Shown here: piece after piece, positions 38,164-46,370 of the stretch
How positions within the stretch are numbered: position 1 is the stretch's first letter
How the letters are laid out: each line of letters starts with the position of its first letter
NCBI RefSeq assembly: GCF_021729075.1
Contig: NZ_JAJSAQ010000006.1
Coordinates: 186,001-250,000, forward strand
Origin: Microbulbifer guangxiensis
Lineage (GTDB): Bacteria > Pseudomonadota > Gammaproteobacteria > Pseudomonadales > Cellvibrionaceae
DNA length: 64,000 nt
Reading direction: 5' to 3'
Translations under genes and position numbers: made by a program
Notes under the pieces: generated by a model
Told to the model about the DNA's origin: nothing
The model's database searches: none
Seen by the model: the letters and a program-made list of their open reading frames with translations, nothing else

Positions 38164-38555
38164 TGATAGTCCTCCAGATGGATCACAAACTCCTGGTCGG
38201 AAGGAGCAAGCGACAACTCATTCATTTCTTCTAGGGAACAAAAACGGATTGCTGCATGTTCATGGAGTACTGGATTGCCTCTTGTTTCCACTCCTATGAA
38301 ATTTATGCGGAATGGCGAATCTCGCTCCTGGGCTGTAAACAATGTTTCACCAATGAAAGTGACTTCAAGCTCCAATTCCTCAAGGAGCTCCCGGCGAATC
38401 GCACTAGCAAAATCTTCACCTGGGTCAACCTTTCCCCCCGGGAACTCCCAGAAACCACCATGTTGCTTGCCATCTGGACGCAGGCATATCAAGTAGCGGC
38501 CCTCCTTAACAACTACTGCGGCCACAACCTCTATGATCAAATTTTCACCGGTCAT
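38160..38555 (-). CDS. NUDIX hydrolase, MutT-like
   Basis: 131 residues from the ATG at 38555. In-frame ATGs at 38576 and up to 38618 are possible and no clear ribosome-binding site decides. The NUDIX box is GGKVDPGEDFASAIRRELLE followed by ELELE. EE is present and the terminal Gly is replaced. Flanking features (VVAAVVVKEGRYLICLRPDG, GGFWEFPGG) place it near MutT/NudG-type (d)NTP pyrophosphohydrolases, which cleave oxidised or methylated nucleotides. It is first in the operon with HNH, HrgA-like and helicase genes. A nucleotide-pool or signal-hydrolysing role within a defence unit is inferred. Confidence 0.8.
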   Translation of the reverse strand: MTGENLIIEVVAAVVVKEGRYLICLRPDGKQHGGFWEFPGGKVDPGEDFASAIRRELLEELELEVTFIGETLFTAQERDSPFRINFIGVETRGNPVLHEHAAIRFCSLEEMNELSLAPSDQEFVIHLEDYQ

Positions 38556-38746
38556 AGTCTGGAATTTATTTAACATTATTATTGAGACTACCATACTGGA
38601 TATTTTTCGATCCATCACAAAATTTCACAAGGTACATCACTGATATACTGATCTGGACCTTGCTAAGATTTAAAACTCATTCCGCTTTTGGTGCTCATCA
38701 TCGTGGGGCACTGTAGAGGTTTTTATGTATGCGCAAGCTCTCTGGA

Positions 38747-39112
38747 CTACCTTCCCGTAAGGCTTGGGAAAGATAGACTGAACCACGCATTTGCTTCACG
38801 ACGGCCCGCTTGCTGCTTCTTATGATCTACCGCTTCGCCCTCCATACCCTGTAGCCAAGCATCTCTATAGCCTATCAATGCATCATGCCTGGCTCTTCCA
38901 TTTGGCCATTGGAAAGGAAGACGCTGCTTAAGTAGCTCCAGGTCCTCTTTTAGTAGTTCTAGTCCGAAGGCGTGCAAATCATCCACGGAGGACAGCACTC
39001 TTTCTGAATCTCTGGAGTCTGTCTCACCCCTTTCCCGCACTAGGTTTGGTGGTCTCCATGCTTCGGCAGAGAGATGTTCGCAAGCTGATTCTGCGACATT
39101 TAATTTAAGCAT
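38747..39112 (-). CDS. Hypothetical protein of the element's replication end
   Basis: 121 residues from ATG 39112, where AAGAG lies nine bases upstream. The frame runs to 39244, but that part reads through the iteron repeats. The product is hydrophilic and helical: HAFGLELLKEDLELLKQRLP, then GRARHDALIGYRDAWLQGME. The latter recalls small uncharacterised proteins next to AlpA and primase in similar elements. Function unknown. Confidence 0.5.
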   Translation of the reverse strand: MLKLNVAESACEHLSAEAWRPPNLVRERGETDSRDSERVLSSVDDLHAFGLELLKEDLELLKQRLPFQWPNGRARHDALIGYRDAWLQGMEGEAVDHKKQQAGRREANAWFSLSFPSLTGR

Positions 39113-39142
39113 TTCTGAAATCTCTTTAGCGTCTTGGTTCGA

Positions 39143-39314
39143 TGGCGGATTTGGCGGAGTCGCGGAAAGTCGCATCGAGAGTAATGCTACCCAAGAATCG
39201 CACTGGCGGATCGTGGCGGATTTCCTACATTGTCGTGAACGCAATTAAGGCTCAATTACCCTTTACGGCTTGGTTTTTCTAACACTCCGCCGATTCCGCC
39301 AATTCCGCCGATCA
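39143..39314. repeat. Iteron-like GGCGGAT repeat cluster, candidate replication origin
   Basis: Three groups are present: TGGCGGATTTGGCGGAG (39143 on), TGGCGGATCGTGGCGGATTT (39204 on), and on the opposite strand TCCGCCGATTCCGCCAAT then TCCGCCGATCA (39286-39314). Units are 8-10 bp in opposed orientations with AT-rich sequence between them. The position next to the primase gene fits a P4-like origin bound by the primase. Inferred. Confidence 0.5.
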
Positions 39315-41669
39315 TTCCTTCCTAACGGCAGGAGAAAGCGCATAGATTTTTGGATTATTCTTCCTATTAACAGCGGCAACAGTAAGGATTCCATTTTTCA
39401 CCAATACCTCGAATGACTGCCTCACTTGCCTAACACTCTTCCGCAGTCCAAGGGTTCTAGGGCTCAACCGCTGAATAGTATCGACATCAACTTCTCCTCC
39501 CTGCTGTGAAATCCAATCAATGACGTCTGTCAACCACTTCTGGTGTTTATTAGCAGCCCCGATTTGTGCAATTCTGAGTGACTGACGCAAATAAAATTGC
39601 CCCAGAACGATGGAACCTCTTATGCATGTTTCGTCAATTTTCTCCCACCCATTAAATACGGAAATCACTCCGGCAATACGCGCAACATTCTCAGCAATTT
39701 TTGCTGCAAATGGCTTTATCTGTTCAAGATCCCTCCCTGGGGCTAGCATTCGTTCTACCTCATTATAAAATTGACCCCAAATCTCGAACGCAGCGGTATT
39801 AAACTCGATTGTATCTAGCTCTAGGCCTCCGCATTCATCGACCTTGAGGGGCTGCTCAAGGAGCCCCTTTACACGCAGCTGAAACTTCTTAATTGCCGGA
39901 TCTTCTGACTCGCCGCTTACCAAAATCCCAGGATCTAAAAGTCTAGTTCCAGCTAATGACCGGACTTCAGCAACTAAAAACCTTGCTAAGATTCCCTGCT
40001 CCTGGAGTAACGGGTCAGACAATGTGCCCTTGGCGACAATCGGCTGGGTCTGCAGATGAATCGAAAGGCGGCGGTTGTAGAGGGTAAAAGTTTCGCCTAA
40101 TCCGCCGCGCGTCCTTACAATCGGAGCACCATCCCAGAATTTCGACAAACCAGCTATTGTCTTCGTAGCGTTTTCTTTGTTCATCGCATAACCGCCGAAG
40201 AACTGCCCACCTTCATCATTAAACATGCCCATCGATGGCCGTCCTTCATGAAAGGCTTTTTGAAGCCCTTCAAGGGTAGGCTCCTGGCAAATAATGTCTG
40301 GGGACAGCGGCTTTTTGGGCATTTTGATTTGTTTCAGGGCAGAAGCGAGCTCACTCTGGTCCTTTATTTTACTAATGGCCTTTTTTTTAAGGCTTTCATA
40401 CACTTCTAGCTCGTCGGAATACTCCTGCAATCTTTCGCGATAGACTTTCTGTATTTCCTGGTGCCACTCAGTTATGGGTTTCAAAGCAACGCGGTCACAA
40501 GAACTTTTCCTGTCTCCGCTCTCCGCGACGGTAAGACAGAATAGAGATAGAGGCACTTCAGAGCCAAGGTGCTTTAAATTTGATTTCTCTTGGCATACGC
40601 TCGCGGCAACGGACAGTACGCTTTGCGCTGCGATCGCCTTCGGAGCCTGGCTTCTCTCGGCTATTGCTCTGGCTGCGTCACCCAAAAGAGGACCAAGTCC
40701 ATCAAGCGGATAATCAGCAAGCGGCTCAATTTCGGGAATAGTGACAATCCCCTCAAGGGACTCACTACACTCATACCCAAAAGTTAGATTATTTTTTCTG
40801 GTGTTCTCAGGACGACAGCGGGGATGTGCCATACCAGAGGAAACGGCACTATGAAGTGTCTTCTCCACCTCTGGTTCTTTGAGCCCCGAAGAGAGTGCTG
40901 CAGACCGCATTAAGGTGACGGCATTCTCATGCTTGACTTCTCCGCCAGCGATGAGCTGCCCGATACTGAACGCTTCACGATTTAGCGTTTCATTGCGCTC
41001 GCCTGCTGAGGCCGACGCGATCTTCTCGCAGGCATCATTGATAGCCGACTCACCGTACTTCGAAACAGCCTGAGCGATAGCTTGCGCCTCCATCACCATG
41101 GCGGTGTTAGACTGCTTCCTCGTGACTGGGACAATCAGGTCGATCAACCAGCCCGGCGGAGTCGGCAGCGGCCCCTCACTCGCCACTTTCACCTGGTACC
41201 TCGCCCCGGATGGGTGGATACTCGGAGGTGCCACTATATAACCACCTTCAGCCTTTATATCAAAACAGCCCGCGATCCCAGTCCGGCCTTTGATTTGCAT
41301 CCCAGGTGGACAGGCAAAATAGTAGTGACGACCTCTTCCTGTAAGGATTACAGGACACTCTGGCAGAGTACCGTTTTCAACTACTAACCGATCGAACACC
41401 TCAACATTGTCGACGTCGACAACAAAGAATTTTGCTCCCGTACGCAACCCAATGTTGTAATTAGGGTTTTGGGCCCACCACTCTGAGATTTGTTGAGTGT
41501 CAGTTGTGGCATCTTTAAAGCCGTGGCTGGTTACAGGTTTCTTGCCGCAAGGCGCTAGCGGGAAAATAGAGAAGCCACGCTGCGCGAGGTCGTGTGCAGC
41601 GTCGGCAAGATTTTCTGGCTTCTCAGCCATCCCCAAGAAAGAAGCCTGAACAATTTCCGTCCCGGTCAC
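39312..41669 (-). CDS. Bifunctional primase-polymerase with DUF3987 domain
   Basis: 785 residues, GTG start overlapping the AlpA stop (GTGA). The N-terminal Prim-Pol domain spans about 20-190: FSIFPLAPCGKKPVTSHGFK, the metal-binding FVVDVDN (DxD), TGRGRHYYF, and EGGYIVAPPSIHPSGARY. A linker and a DUF3987-type C-terminal domain (about 330-770) follow, with MFNDEGGQFFGGY and SIHLQTQPIVA. DUF3987 is a RecA-fold relative. Together they serve element replication initiation. No separate helicase gene of the P4-alpha type is needed if DUF3987 acts as the motor, but that is unproven. Confidence 0.85.
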   Translation of the reverse strand: MTGTEIVQASFLGMAEKPENLADAAHDLAQRGFSIFPLAPCGKKPVTSHGFKDATTDTQQISEWWAQNPNYNIGLRTGAKFFVVDVDNVEVFDRLVVENGTLPECPVILTGRGRHYYFACPPGMQIKGRTGIAGCFDIKAEGGYIVAPPSIHPSGARYQVKVASEGPLPTPPGWLIDLIVPVTRKQSNTAMVMEAQAIAQAVSKYGESAINDACEKIASASAGERNETLNREAFSIGQLIAGGEVKHENAVTLMRSAALSSGLKEPEVEKTLHSAVSSGMAHPRCRPENTRKNNLTFGYECSESLEGIVTIPEIEPLADYPLDGLGPLLGDAARAIAERSQAPKAIAAQSVLSVAASVCQEKSNLKHLGSEVPLSLFCLTVAESGDRKSSCDRVALKPITEWHQEIQKVYRERLQEYSDELEVYESLKKKAISKIKDQSELASALKQIKMPKKPLSPDIICQEPTLEGLQKAFHEGRPSMGMFNDEGGQFFGGYAMNKENATKTIAGLSKFWDGAPIVRTRGGLGETFTLYNRRLSIHLQTQPIVAKGTLSDPLLQEQGILARFLVAEVRSLAGTRLLDPGILVSGESEDPAIKKFQLRVKGLLEQPLKVDECGGLELDTIEFNTAAFEIWGQFYNEVERMLAPGRDLEQIKPFAAKIAENVARIAGVISVFNGWEKIDETCIRGSIVLGQFYLRQSLRIAQIGAANKHQKWLTDVIDWISQQGGEVDVDTIQRLSPRTLGLRKSVRQVRQSFEVLVKNGILTVAAVNRKNNPKIYALSPAVRKE

Positions 41670-41875
41670 TTCTTCTGCCCCCCTCGCCGCTCATCAATGA
41701 AGAGGAGAATGTCCTCCACTCGCCAGGCCGCCACTTGGGGCCCCAGCTTGATTGGAGCTGGAGCCCACCCCTCAGCGACCCATCGCCACCATGTGGAGCG
41801 AGAGATCCCGAGATGGGCGGCGACCTGCTTATCGCGGAGAAAGCCGGAATCCGGCATGGAGTCTATACAAGCCAT
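41666..41875 (-). CDS. AlpA-family excisionase/transcription regulator
   Basis: 69 residues, a single winged-HTH of MerR/AlpA type: FLRDKQVAAHLGISRSTWWR, then WVAEGWAPAPIKLGPQVAAW and a C-terminal helix DILLFIDERR. AlpA proteins activate integrase expression or act as excisionase in P4-like elements. GGAGG lies four bases before the ATG. It overlaps the primase gene by 4 bp. A 12-bp perfect inverted repeat lies about 60-90 bp upstream. Confidence 0.88.
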   Translation of the reverse strand: MACIDSMPDSGFLRDKQVAAHLGISRSTWWRWVAEGWAPAPIKLGPQVAAWRVEDILLFIDERRGGQKK

Positions 41876-41936
41876 AATGCCTCCTGAGGCGCGTTGAATT
41901 AGGCTTGTATTGAACCGGACGCCGGGTCCATGCGGT

Positions 41937-41967
41937 CCTAATTAGCACAGCTGACGTGCTAATTAGG
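41937..41967. promoter_or_regulatory. Perfect 12-bp inverted repeat upstream of AlpA
   Basis: CCTAATTAGCAC and GTGCTAATTAGG flank the 7-nt loop AGCTGAC. It has no T-run, so it is more likely an operator or excisionase-binding site than a terminator. It sits between the upstream hypothetical gene and alpA. Confidence 0.6.
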
Positions 41968-41979
41968 ATGTAAAGGCAA

Positions 41980-42588
41980 CTACGTGGTTAAGACTGCAGC
42001 GCGCTCAAGATATTTGGCGATTGTTTCAGACCCCACAGGAAGCTCGACACCAGCAGCTGCGGCAGCTTCGACAAGCAAGCCTGCATCTTTATAAGGTTTC
42101 CCAGTCAAGCCTTTCAGGCCTATTTCAGAGATGGCGGCAACCAGTTTCAACAGGTTGTTGCGCTCCCTGGTGCTGACGGAGTCAATGGCCTTTTCGGTAC
42201 CATCATCCCCTTCCGTCATGACTTCTTCTTCATGCTCCCAATCTTCTTGAGGATCATGGATAGTAGGCTCAGCCAAATTCGGAGTATCGTGTCGCTGATC
42301 ATCCCTATCAGCCGATTGCACCTGTGGAAGTAATTGAGACATACTTTCCCAATCGATCCTGGTGCGATCAAGAAATTCCCAAAGCTCACGCCTCCGCGCA
42401 GCTTCCCAATCCGAGCCAAACTGCCCGATTTCACTTGACCGCGAGAAGCTCCCATAAAGCGCGGGCTGTGGACTAGAACCGAGCAGCTCCGCCGCTGCCA
42501 GGCTTTGGGAAGAGTGACTACTACAAGGCAGGTAGCGAGAGCGCTGAGCAGAGCATGAAGGACAACGAGTATCGGAGTGGGTGAACAT
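41980..42588 (-). CDS. Conserved hypothetical protein of AlpA-type elements
   Basis: 202 residues from ATG 42588, where AAGAGG lies ten bases upstream. The frame extends 26 codons more. The N-terminus has a CPSC pair (TRCPSCSAQRSRYLPCSS), perhaps half a zinc site. The acidic middle leads to a conserved-looking C-terminus (RERNNLLKLVAAISEIGLKG, then LPVGSETIAKYLERA), a pattern I recognise from uncharacterised proteins near AlpA/primase genes. Probably DNA-binding or regulatory. Function unknown. Confidence 0.55.
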   Translation of the reverse strand: MFTHSDTRCPSCSAQRSRYLPCSSHSSQSLAAAELLGSSPQPALYGSFSRSSEIGQFGSDWEAARRRELWEFLDRTRIDWESMSQLLPQVQSADRDDQRHDTPNLAEPTIHDPQEDWEHEEEVMTEGDDGTEKAIDSVSTRERNNLLKLVAAISEIGLKGLTGKPYKDAGLLVEAAAAAGVELPVGSETIAKYLERAAVLTT

Positions 42589-42917
42589 TGAATAAAAACC
42601 TCTTATTTGTTCACTGCGGAATAAATAGATCTGGGATAGCCAGCTGTTAGGAGAAAAAGTGGCCACGCGCCTATGAAGGCCCTCTTTTAGGTTCCGCGCA
42701 AAGGATTAAGGCACAATGCCCTACGGGGCTGTCGCAGGCCGACTTATTTCGTCCCATCAAAGGAGATCATGGTTGGCATGGATATGGGACATCAACCCCC
42801 AAAACAAACTTATCTTGCAGAAAGTGTGACCGCTGAGCCCACAGGGAGGGGAGCCAGAGAGTGACACCAATTGGCACACAGTTGGGAGCTGAACGCTTGA
42901 GAATTGGCTACAGGCAC

Positions 42918-42956
42918 AAAAAAACCCAACCACTCTCACGAATGTTGGGTTTTTTG
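42918..42956 (-). terminator. Element-borne terminator for tRNA-Ser
   Basis: CCCAAC and GTTGGG close a 13-nt loop with A and T runs on both sides. On the minus strand the stem is followed by seven T. It lies 50-90 bp past the tRNA-Ser 3' end and could replace the stranded native terminator. Confidence 0.6.
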
Positions 42957-42967
42957 TTGGGTAGATC
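42943..42967 (+). repeat. Putative integrase arm-type site, right copy
   Basis: Matches 14190-14214 at 22 of 25 positions in the same orientation, with two GTTGGGT units. It lies 38 bp inside attR and partly overlaps the terminator stem. Confidence 0.45.
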
Positions 42968-43005
42968 GATTTTATGCTCGTAAGCTATTGATTCTACTCA
43001 TGGTT

Positions 43006-43019
43006 TGGCGGTGAGGGAG
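43006..43019 (+). repeat. attR, 14-bp direct repeat within tRNA-Ser
   Basis: TGGCGGTGAGGGAG, the 3' end of the intact tRNA-Ser gene, identical to 14046-14059. Confidence 0.85.
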
Positions 43020-43093
43020 GGATTCGAACCCTCGATGCCTTGCGACATACACACTTTCCAGGCGTGCTCCTTCGACCACTCGGACACCTCACC
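43006..43093 (-). tRNA. tRNA-Ser (anticodon GGA)
   Basis: 88 nt, a class II tRNA with a long variable arm. The acceptor stem GGTGAGG pairs with CCTCACC, CCA is encoded, and the anticodon loop is CTGGAAA with anticodon GGA. The T-arm is GGGTTCGAATCCC. The element is inserted exactly at its 3' end, and the gene remains complete. Confidence 0.97.
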
Positions 43094-43211
43094 GAAACTG
43101 ATTGTCACGTTTTGGGCTCTCTCAGGGGACCCGGCACGTCTGCCTCTGCATTCCCGCTCGGGGAAAATTGCTTTGCTAATCAGGAACATACGTCCCGTTC
43201 AGCGAGGGCGC

Positions 43212-43240
43212 ACTTTACAGAAAGCCGGCCCCGGGCGCAA
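43212..43240 (-). promoter_or_regulatory. Probable promoter of tRNA-Ser
   Basis: On the minus strand TTGCGC, 17 bp, TAAAGT, followed by GCGCCC, a GC-rich discriminator typical of stringently controlled stable-RNA promoters. It would give a leader of about 110 nt. Confidence 0.5.
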
Positions 43241-43243
43241 CCC

Positions 43244-43810
43244 TTAGGGGGCCTTCCAGTGTGAAAAAAAGTCGCTGGTGGCCAGTTCCCGGGCCTGGCG
43301 GGGGGACTTGGCGGGGGTGCCAAGGTAGATGAAGCCGTCGATGTGCTCGTTTTCGGCCAGCCCCAGTCCTTCAGCCACCACCGGATTGTAGGCAAGCGGC
43401 CCTGTGCGCCAGTAGGCCCCGATGCCCTGGGCGAAGGCAGCGGTCAGCATGGCCTGTACTGCCCCGGCGGTAGAGAGGTGCTGTTCGATATGAGGCACCT
43501 TGGGGTGGTCCTGAAGGCGGGTAATGGCGACGAGGATCAGGGGGGCACGCAGTGGCATGGCCAGGGTCTTGTCCCGCTTGGCGTCTCCCAGAGGGCCGTT
43601 GTTCTCAGCCTCAGCAGCCCGCAGGAATAGCTGGCCCAGCTTGTGGAGTTCCTCCCCCTCCACCTGCAGGAAACGCCACGGGCGCAGTGCACCGTGGTCA
43701 GCGGTGCGCAAAGCGGCACGGAAGATGTTTTCCCGCTGTGCCTCACTGGGCGCCGGGTCGGTCAGCTTGCCCACGGATACGCGGTTGTGAAGGGCCTCAA
43801 GAGCGTCCAT
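43244..43810 (-). CDS. Nitroreductase-family protein, YdjA-like
   Basis: 188 residues, the short form of the family. FMN-binding features are NRVSVGKLTDPAPS at the N-terminus, LRTADHGALRPWRFLQVEGE, AFAQGIGAYWRTG, and the C-terminal DGFIYLGTP. It is predicted to use NAD(P)H to reduce nitro compounds or quinones. The terminal segment (ARELATSDFFSHW) matches the YdjA type. It ends four bases past the tRNA-Ser promoter, so transcription of the two may interact. Confidence 0.9.
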   Translation of the reverse strand: MDALEALHNRVSVGKLTDPAPSEAQRENIFRAALRTADHGALRPWRFLQVEGEELHKLGQLFLRAAEAENNGPLGDAKRDKTLAMPLRAPLILVAITRLQDHPKVPHIEQHLSTAGAVQAMLTAAFAQGIGAYWRTGPLAYNPVVAEGLGLAENEHIDGFIYLGTPAKSPRQARELATSDFFSHWKAP

Positions 43811-44059
43811 GTATCTCCCCTTAAACTAAGCGTCAGCCTGTCATATTGGAACCGCATTCTACTGCAAGGGCACAATGACCTCACATATCTGTCCGCTTTT
43901 GACCAAAGACGACACGCCTGTCGCATTATGATCTTGCCCGGAGTAAACTTGGGCCACCGTCTGACAGAGGCGGAAACACAAGAATAAATCCGGGGCTTGT
44001 CCCCATCGGCGGTGCCAGCCGTCGACCACCTTCTGCACATATCGGATAAAGACAACCCA

Positions 44060-45454
44060 ATGCAGGACCGGCCAGAGGCAGTAACCGGGCGGAACATCGA
44101 TGCCCGCTACCCGTTCTATTTCCGCAGTCTGATCTGTTTTGCCGCGGCGGGCACACTCGTAAATGCGGTGAACTGGTCCGCGCCGTGGGGCCTGGACAAA
44201 GCGCTCACGCTGGGCATGGCAGCCATACTGCTTCTCTATATCCCCCTCGCCTACCGGATCGCCAGCCGCGCACCTGTGGAGCGGAGCACCAATGTACAGC
44301 GCTGGCTGTCGTTTACCGATGCTGCGCTGATTGGTATCGCAATTGCCCTGACCAACTTCAGCCTGCTGCCGACCCTGCTCTTTATCACCATGGTGCAGTT
44401 CAACGCGTTGACGGCCGGGGGCGGACGACGCTGGTTCGAGCACAATACCGGCCTGCTGCTGGGTGTAGGGACCGGCTACCTGATCCACAAGCCGGCCATG
44501 GTGGTGAATGCCGACCTGACCATCAGTGCCGCGAGCCTGATCGGGGTATTCACTTACTTCTGCGCTTATGCTTTCTACACCCATAAGCAGATCGCAGCCC
44601 TGAAAAGGGAAAACCAGGCCCTGGCTGCGGATCAGCATGTCAGCAAGATGCGCACTTACAAGCTGTCCAAGTACCTGCCACAGCGCCTGTGGCGCGCAGT
44701 GACCAACGGCAAGGAGAGTGAACTGGTCACCGAGCGCAAGCTACTGACCATCTTTTTCTCGGACATCAAGGACTTCAGCCAGCTGACCGAGGAACTGGAA
44801 GCGGAAACCTTTACCGAGCTGCTCAACGGCTACCTGTCAGAAATGGCCCGTATTGCCGGGCAGTACGGCGGCACTATCGACAAGTTCATCGGCGATGCGG
44901 TGATGGTGGTGTTCGGGGATAACGAGAGCAAGGGCCCGAAGTCGGACGCCCTGCGCTGTGTCGCCATGGCGCTGGCGATGCGCAAGCGCGTGCGGGAAAT
45001 GAAGCAGGAGTGGTACAACAAGGGCATCTCCCGCCCCCTACAGGTGCGCATGGGCATCAATACCGGCTACTGCACCGTGGGCATATTCGGCACGGCCAAC
45101 CACCAGTCCTATACGGTCATGGGCACCCACGTGAACCTTGCTGCCCGCCTGGAGGGTGCGGCCCAGCCGGGTGAGATACTGATCAGTCACGAGACCTGGG
45201 CACTGATCAAGCAGTCGGTCATGTGCCGCGACCGCGGGCTGGTGGAAGTGAAAGGCTTCAGCACGCCGGTGAAGGTGTATCAGGTCACGGACCTGCGCAA
45301 GAACCTGGGCGGCCAGCAGAGCTACCTCGAGGAGCATGCGCCTGGCTTTTCCATGCACATGGATCTGGACAAGATCCGTAATTATGACCGGGAGAAGGTG
45401 CTGCGTTCACTGGAGAAGGCGGCCGACTCCATCAAGAAGAAAGTCATTCTCTGA
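44060..45454 (+). CDS. Membrane-anchored class III adenylate/guanylate cyclase, CyaB-like
   Basis: 464 residues from ATG 44060. An in-frame TTG at 43997 is less likely. The N-terminal about 175 residues contain five or six transmembrane helices (PFYFRSLICFAAAGTLVNAV and on), resembling a MASE2-type sensor. A coiled linker and the cyclase homology domain (about 235-415) follow. Metal-binding acids are FFSDIKDFSQL and FIGDAVMVVFGD. GINTGYCTVGIFG and MGTHVNLAARLEG are other core motifs. It resembles Pseudomonas CyaB, which makes cAMP. cAMP versus cGMP cannot be settled here. Monocistronic. Confidence 0.88.
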   Translation: MQDRPEAVTGRNIDARYPFYFRSLICFAAAGTLVNAVNWSAPWGLDKALTLGMAAILLLYIPLAYRIASRAPVERSTNVQRWLSFTDAALIGIAIALTNFSLLPTLLFITMVQFNALTAGGGRRWFEHNTGLLLGVGTGYLIHKPAMVVNADLTISAASLIGVFTYFCAYAFYTHKQIAALKRENQALAADQHVSKMRTYKLSKYLPQRLWRAVTNGKESELVTERKLLTIFFSDIKDFSQLTEELEAETFTELLNGYLSEMARIAGQYGGTIDKFIGDAVMVVFGDNESKGPKSDALRCVAMALAMRKRVREMKQEWYNKGISRPLQVRMGINTGYCTVGIFGTANHQSYTVMGTHVNLAARLEGAAQPGEILISHETWALIKQSVMCRDRGLVEVKGFSTPVKVYQVTDLRKNLGGQQSYLEEHAPGFSMHMDLDKIRNYDREKVLRSLEKAADSIKKKVIL

Positions 45455-45527
45455 CCCCGGCAGACTGGCCTCCCGCCGGGACTAGCACCACCCTGCCCCA
45501 AGATCCGTCACCTGAACCCGCCTGCGT

Positions 45528-46364
45528 TTACTGGCGGGCGAAACGGGGAGGAAGGGCTTTGCCCGGGAGCGTGCTGCGCAGCGGATTGATGTCCAGCCCA
45601 CCGCGACGGGTGTAGCGCGCGCACACGGTCAACTCTTCGAATGCCGCCAGGTTCTGCAGGTCACAGAAGATCCGCTCCACACAGTGTTCGTGGAAATCCT
45701 GGTGCTCACGGAAGGAAATGATGTAGGCCAGCAGCGCCTCCCGGTCCAGCGCCGGGCCGCGGTAGTCGATGCAGACAGTGGCCCAGTCTGGCTGTCCCGT
45801 GACCGGGCAGTTGCTGCGCAACAGGTGGCTGTAGAGGGTTTCACTCACGGCTCCGCGTCCCGCATCCAGCCTGAGCAGTGACGCCTCCGGCTGGTAGCGA
45901 CGCGTCTCGATGTCGAGCTGATCGAGGCAGAAACCCTCCGGCTTCTCCACCGCCAGCGTGGCGTCCTCGACCCCAAAAAGTTCGACCGTCACGTCAGCGC
46001 CCGAAGCCGCGCCAAGGTCCCTGCTCAACGTATCGCGCACTTCCTCCCAGCTCGCAAACTCGCTCTGGTTGAGTGAATTCAGGTACAGCTTGAACGACTT
46101 GGATTCGATCATCGCCGCCGAGTCGTGGGGGAAAGTGAACCTGCTCACGGCAACCTGTGGCACTCCCTTGGGGTTGAGCCAGGACAGTTCGAAACCCCAC
46201 CATTCATCGACGCCGGAAAATGGCAGCGTGTCGCCCCTGAGCCCCAGGTGCGCACGGGAAATCCCCCGGTCGATGGGGTGCAGCAGGCCCGGGTTGTAGC
46301 GGGATTCATATTGGGTCTCACGCCCCAATGGCAGGCCTTTCCAGTCTTCGCGTTCCATAGACAT
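45528..46364 (-). CDS. queF: NADPH-dependent 7-cyano-7-deazaguanine reductase QueF
   Basis: 278 residues, the long two-domain QueF of gammaproteobacteria. It reduces preQ0 to preQ1 in queuosine biosynthesis. The catalytic Cys is in LRSNCPVTGQPDW (about residue 188), with Glu in the EHQDFHEHCVERIF region. The NADPH-binding element includes VCARYTRRGGLDINP. The N-terminal domain has WGFELSWLNPKG and SFKLYLNSLNQ. It is convergent with the cyclase. The ABC permease gene lies upstream by 6 bp on the same strand. Confidence 0.96.
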   Translation of the reverse strand: MSMEREDWKGLPLGRETQYESRYNPGLLHPIDRGISRAHLGLRGDTLPFSGVDEWWGFELSWLNPKGVPQVAVSRFTFPHDSAAMIESKSFKLYLNSLNQSEFASWEEVRDTLSRDLGAASGADVTVELFGVEDATLAVEKPEGFCLDQLDIETRRYQPEASLLRLDAGRGAVSETLYSHLLRSNCPVTGQPDWATVCIDYRGPALDREALLAYIISFREHQDFHEHCVERIFCDLQNLAAFEELTVCARYTRRGGLDINPLRSTLPGKALPPRFARQ

Positions 46365-46370
46365 TCCCGC

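Larger units (their letters stand above)
42589..43005. other. Right end of the element, gene-poor
   Basis: About 415 bases without a credible gene. It contains the replacement tRNA terminator (42918-42956) and the right arm-site repeat (42943-42967). Confidence 0.6.
14046..43019. mobile_element. About 29-kb integrative element (satellite-like defence island) in tRNA-Ser
   Basis: Bounded by identical 14-bp copies of the tRNA-Ser 3' end, it carries a DUF4102-type integrase at the left end and AlpA plus primase-polymerase at the right end. There are no virion, conjugation or transposase genes. Interior GC drops well below that of the flanks. It lacks packaging genes of its own, so horizontal movement would need a helper. 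The satellite label is inferred from the integrase/AlpA/primase trio. Cargo is dominated by nucleases and helicases. Confidence 0.88.
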
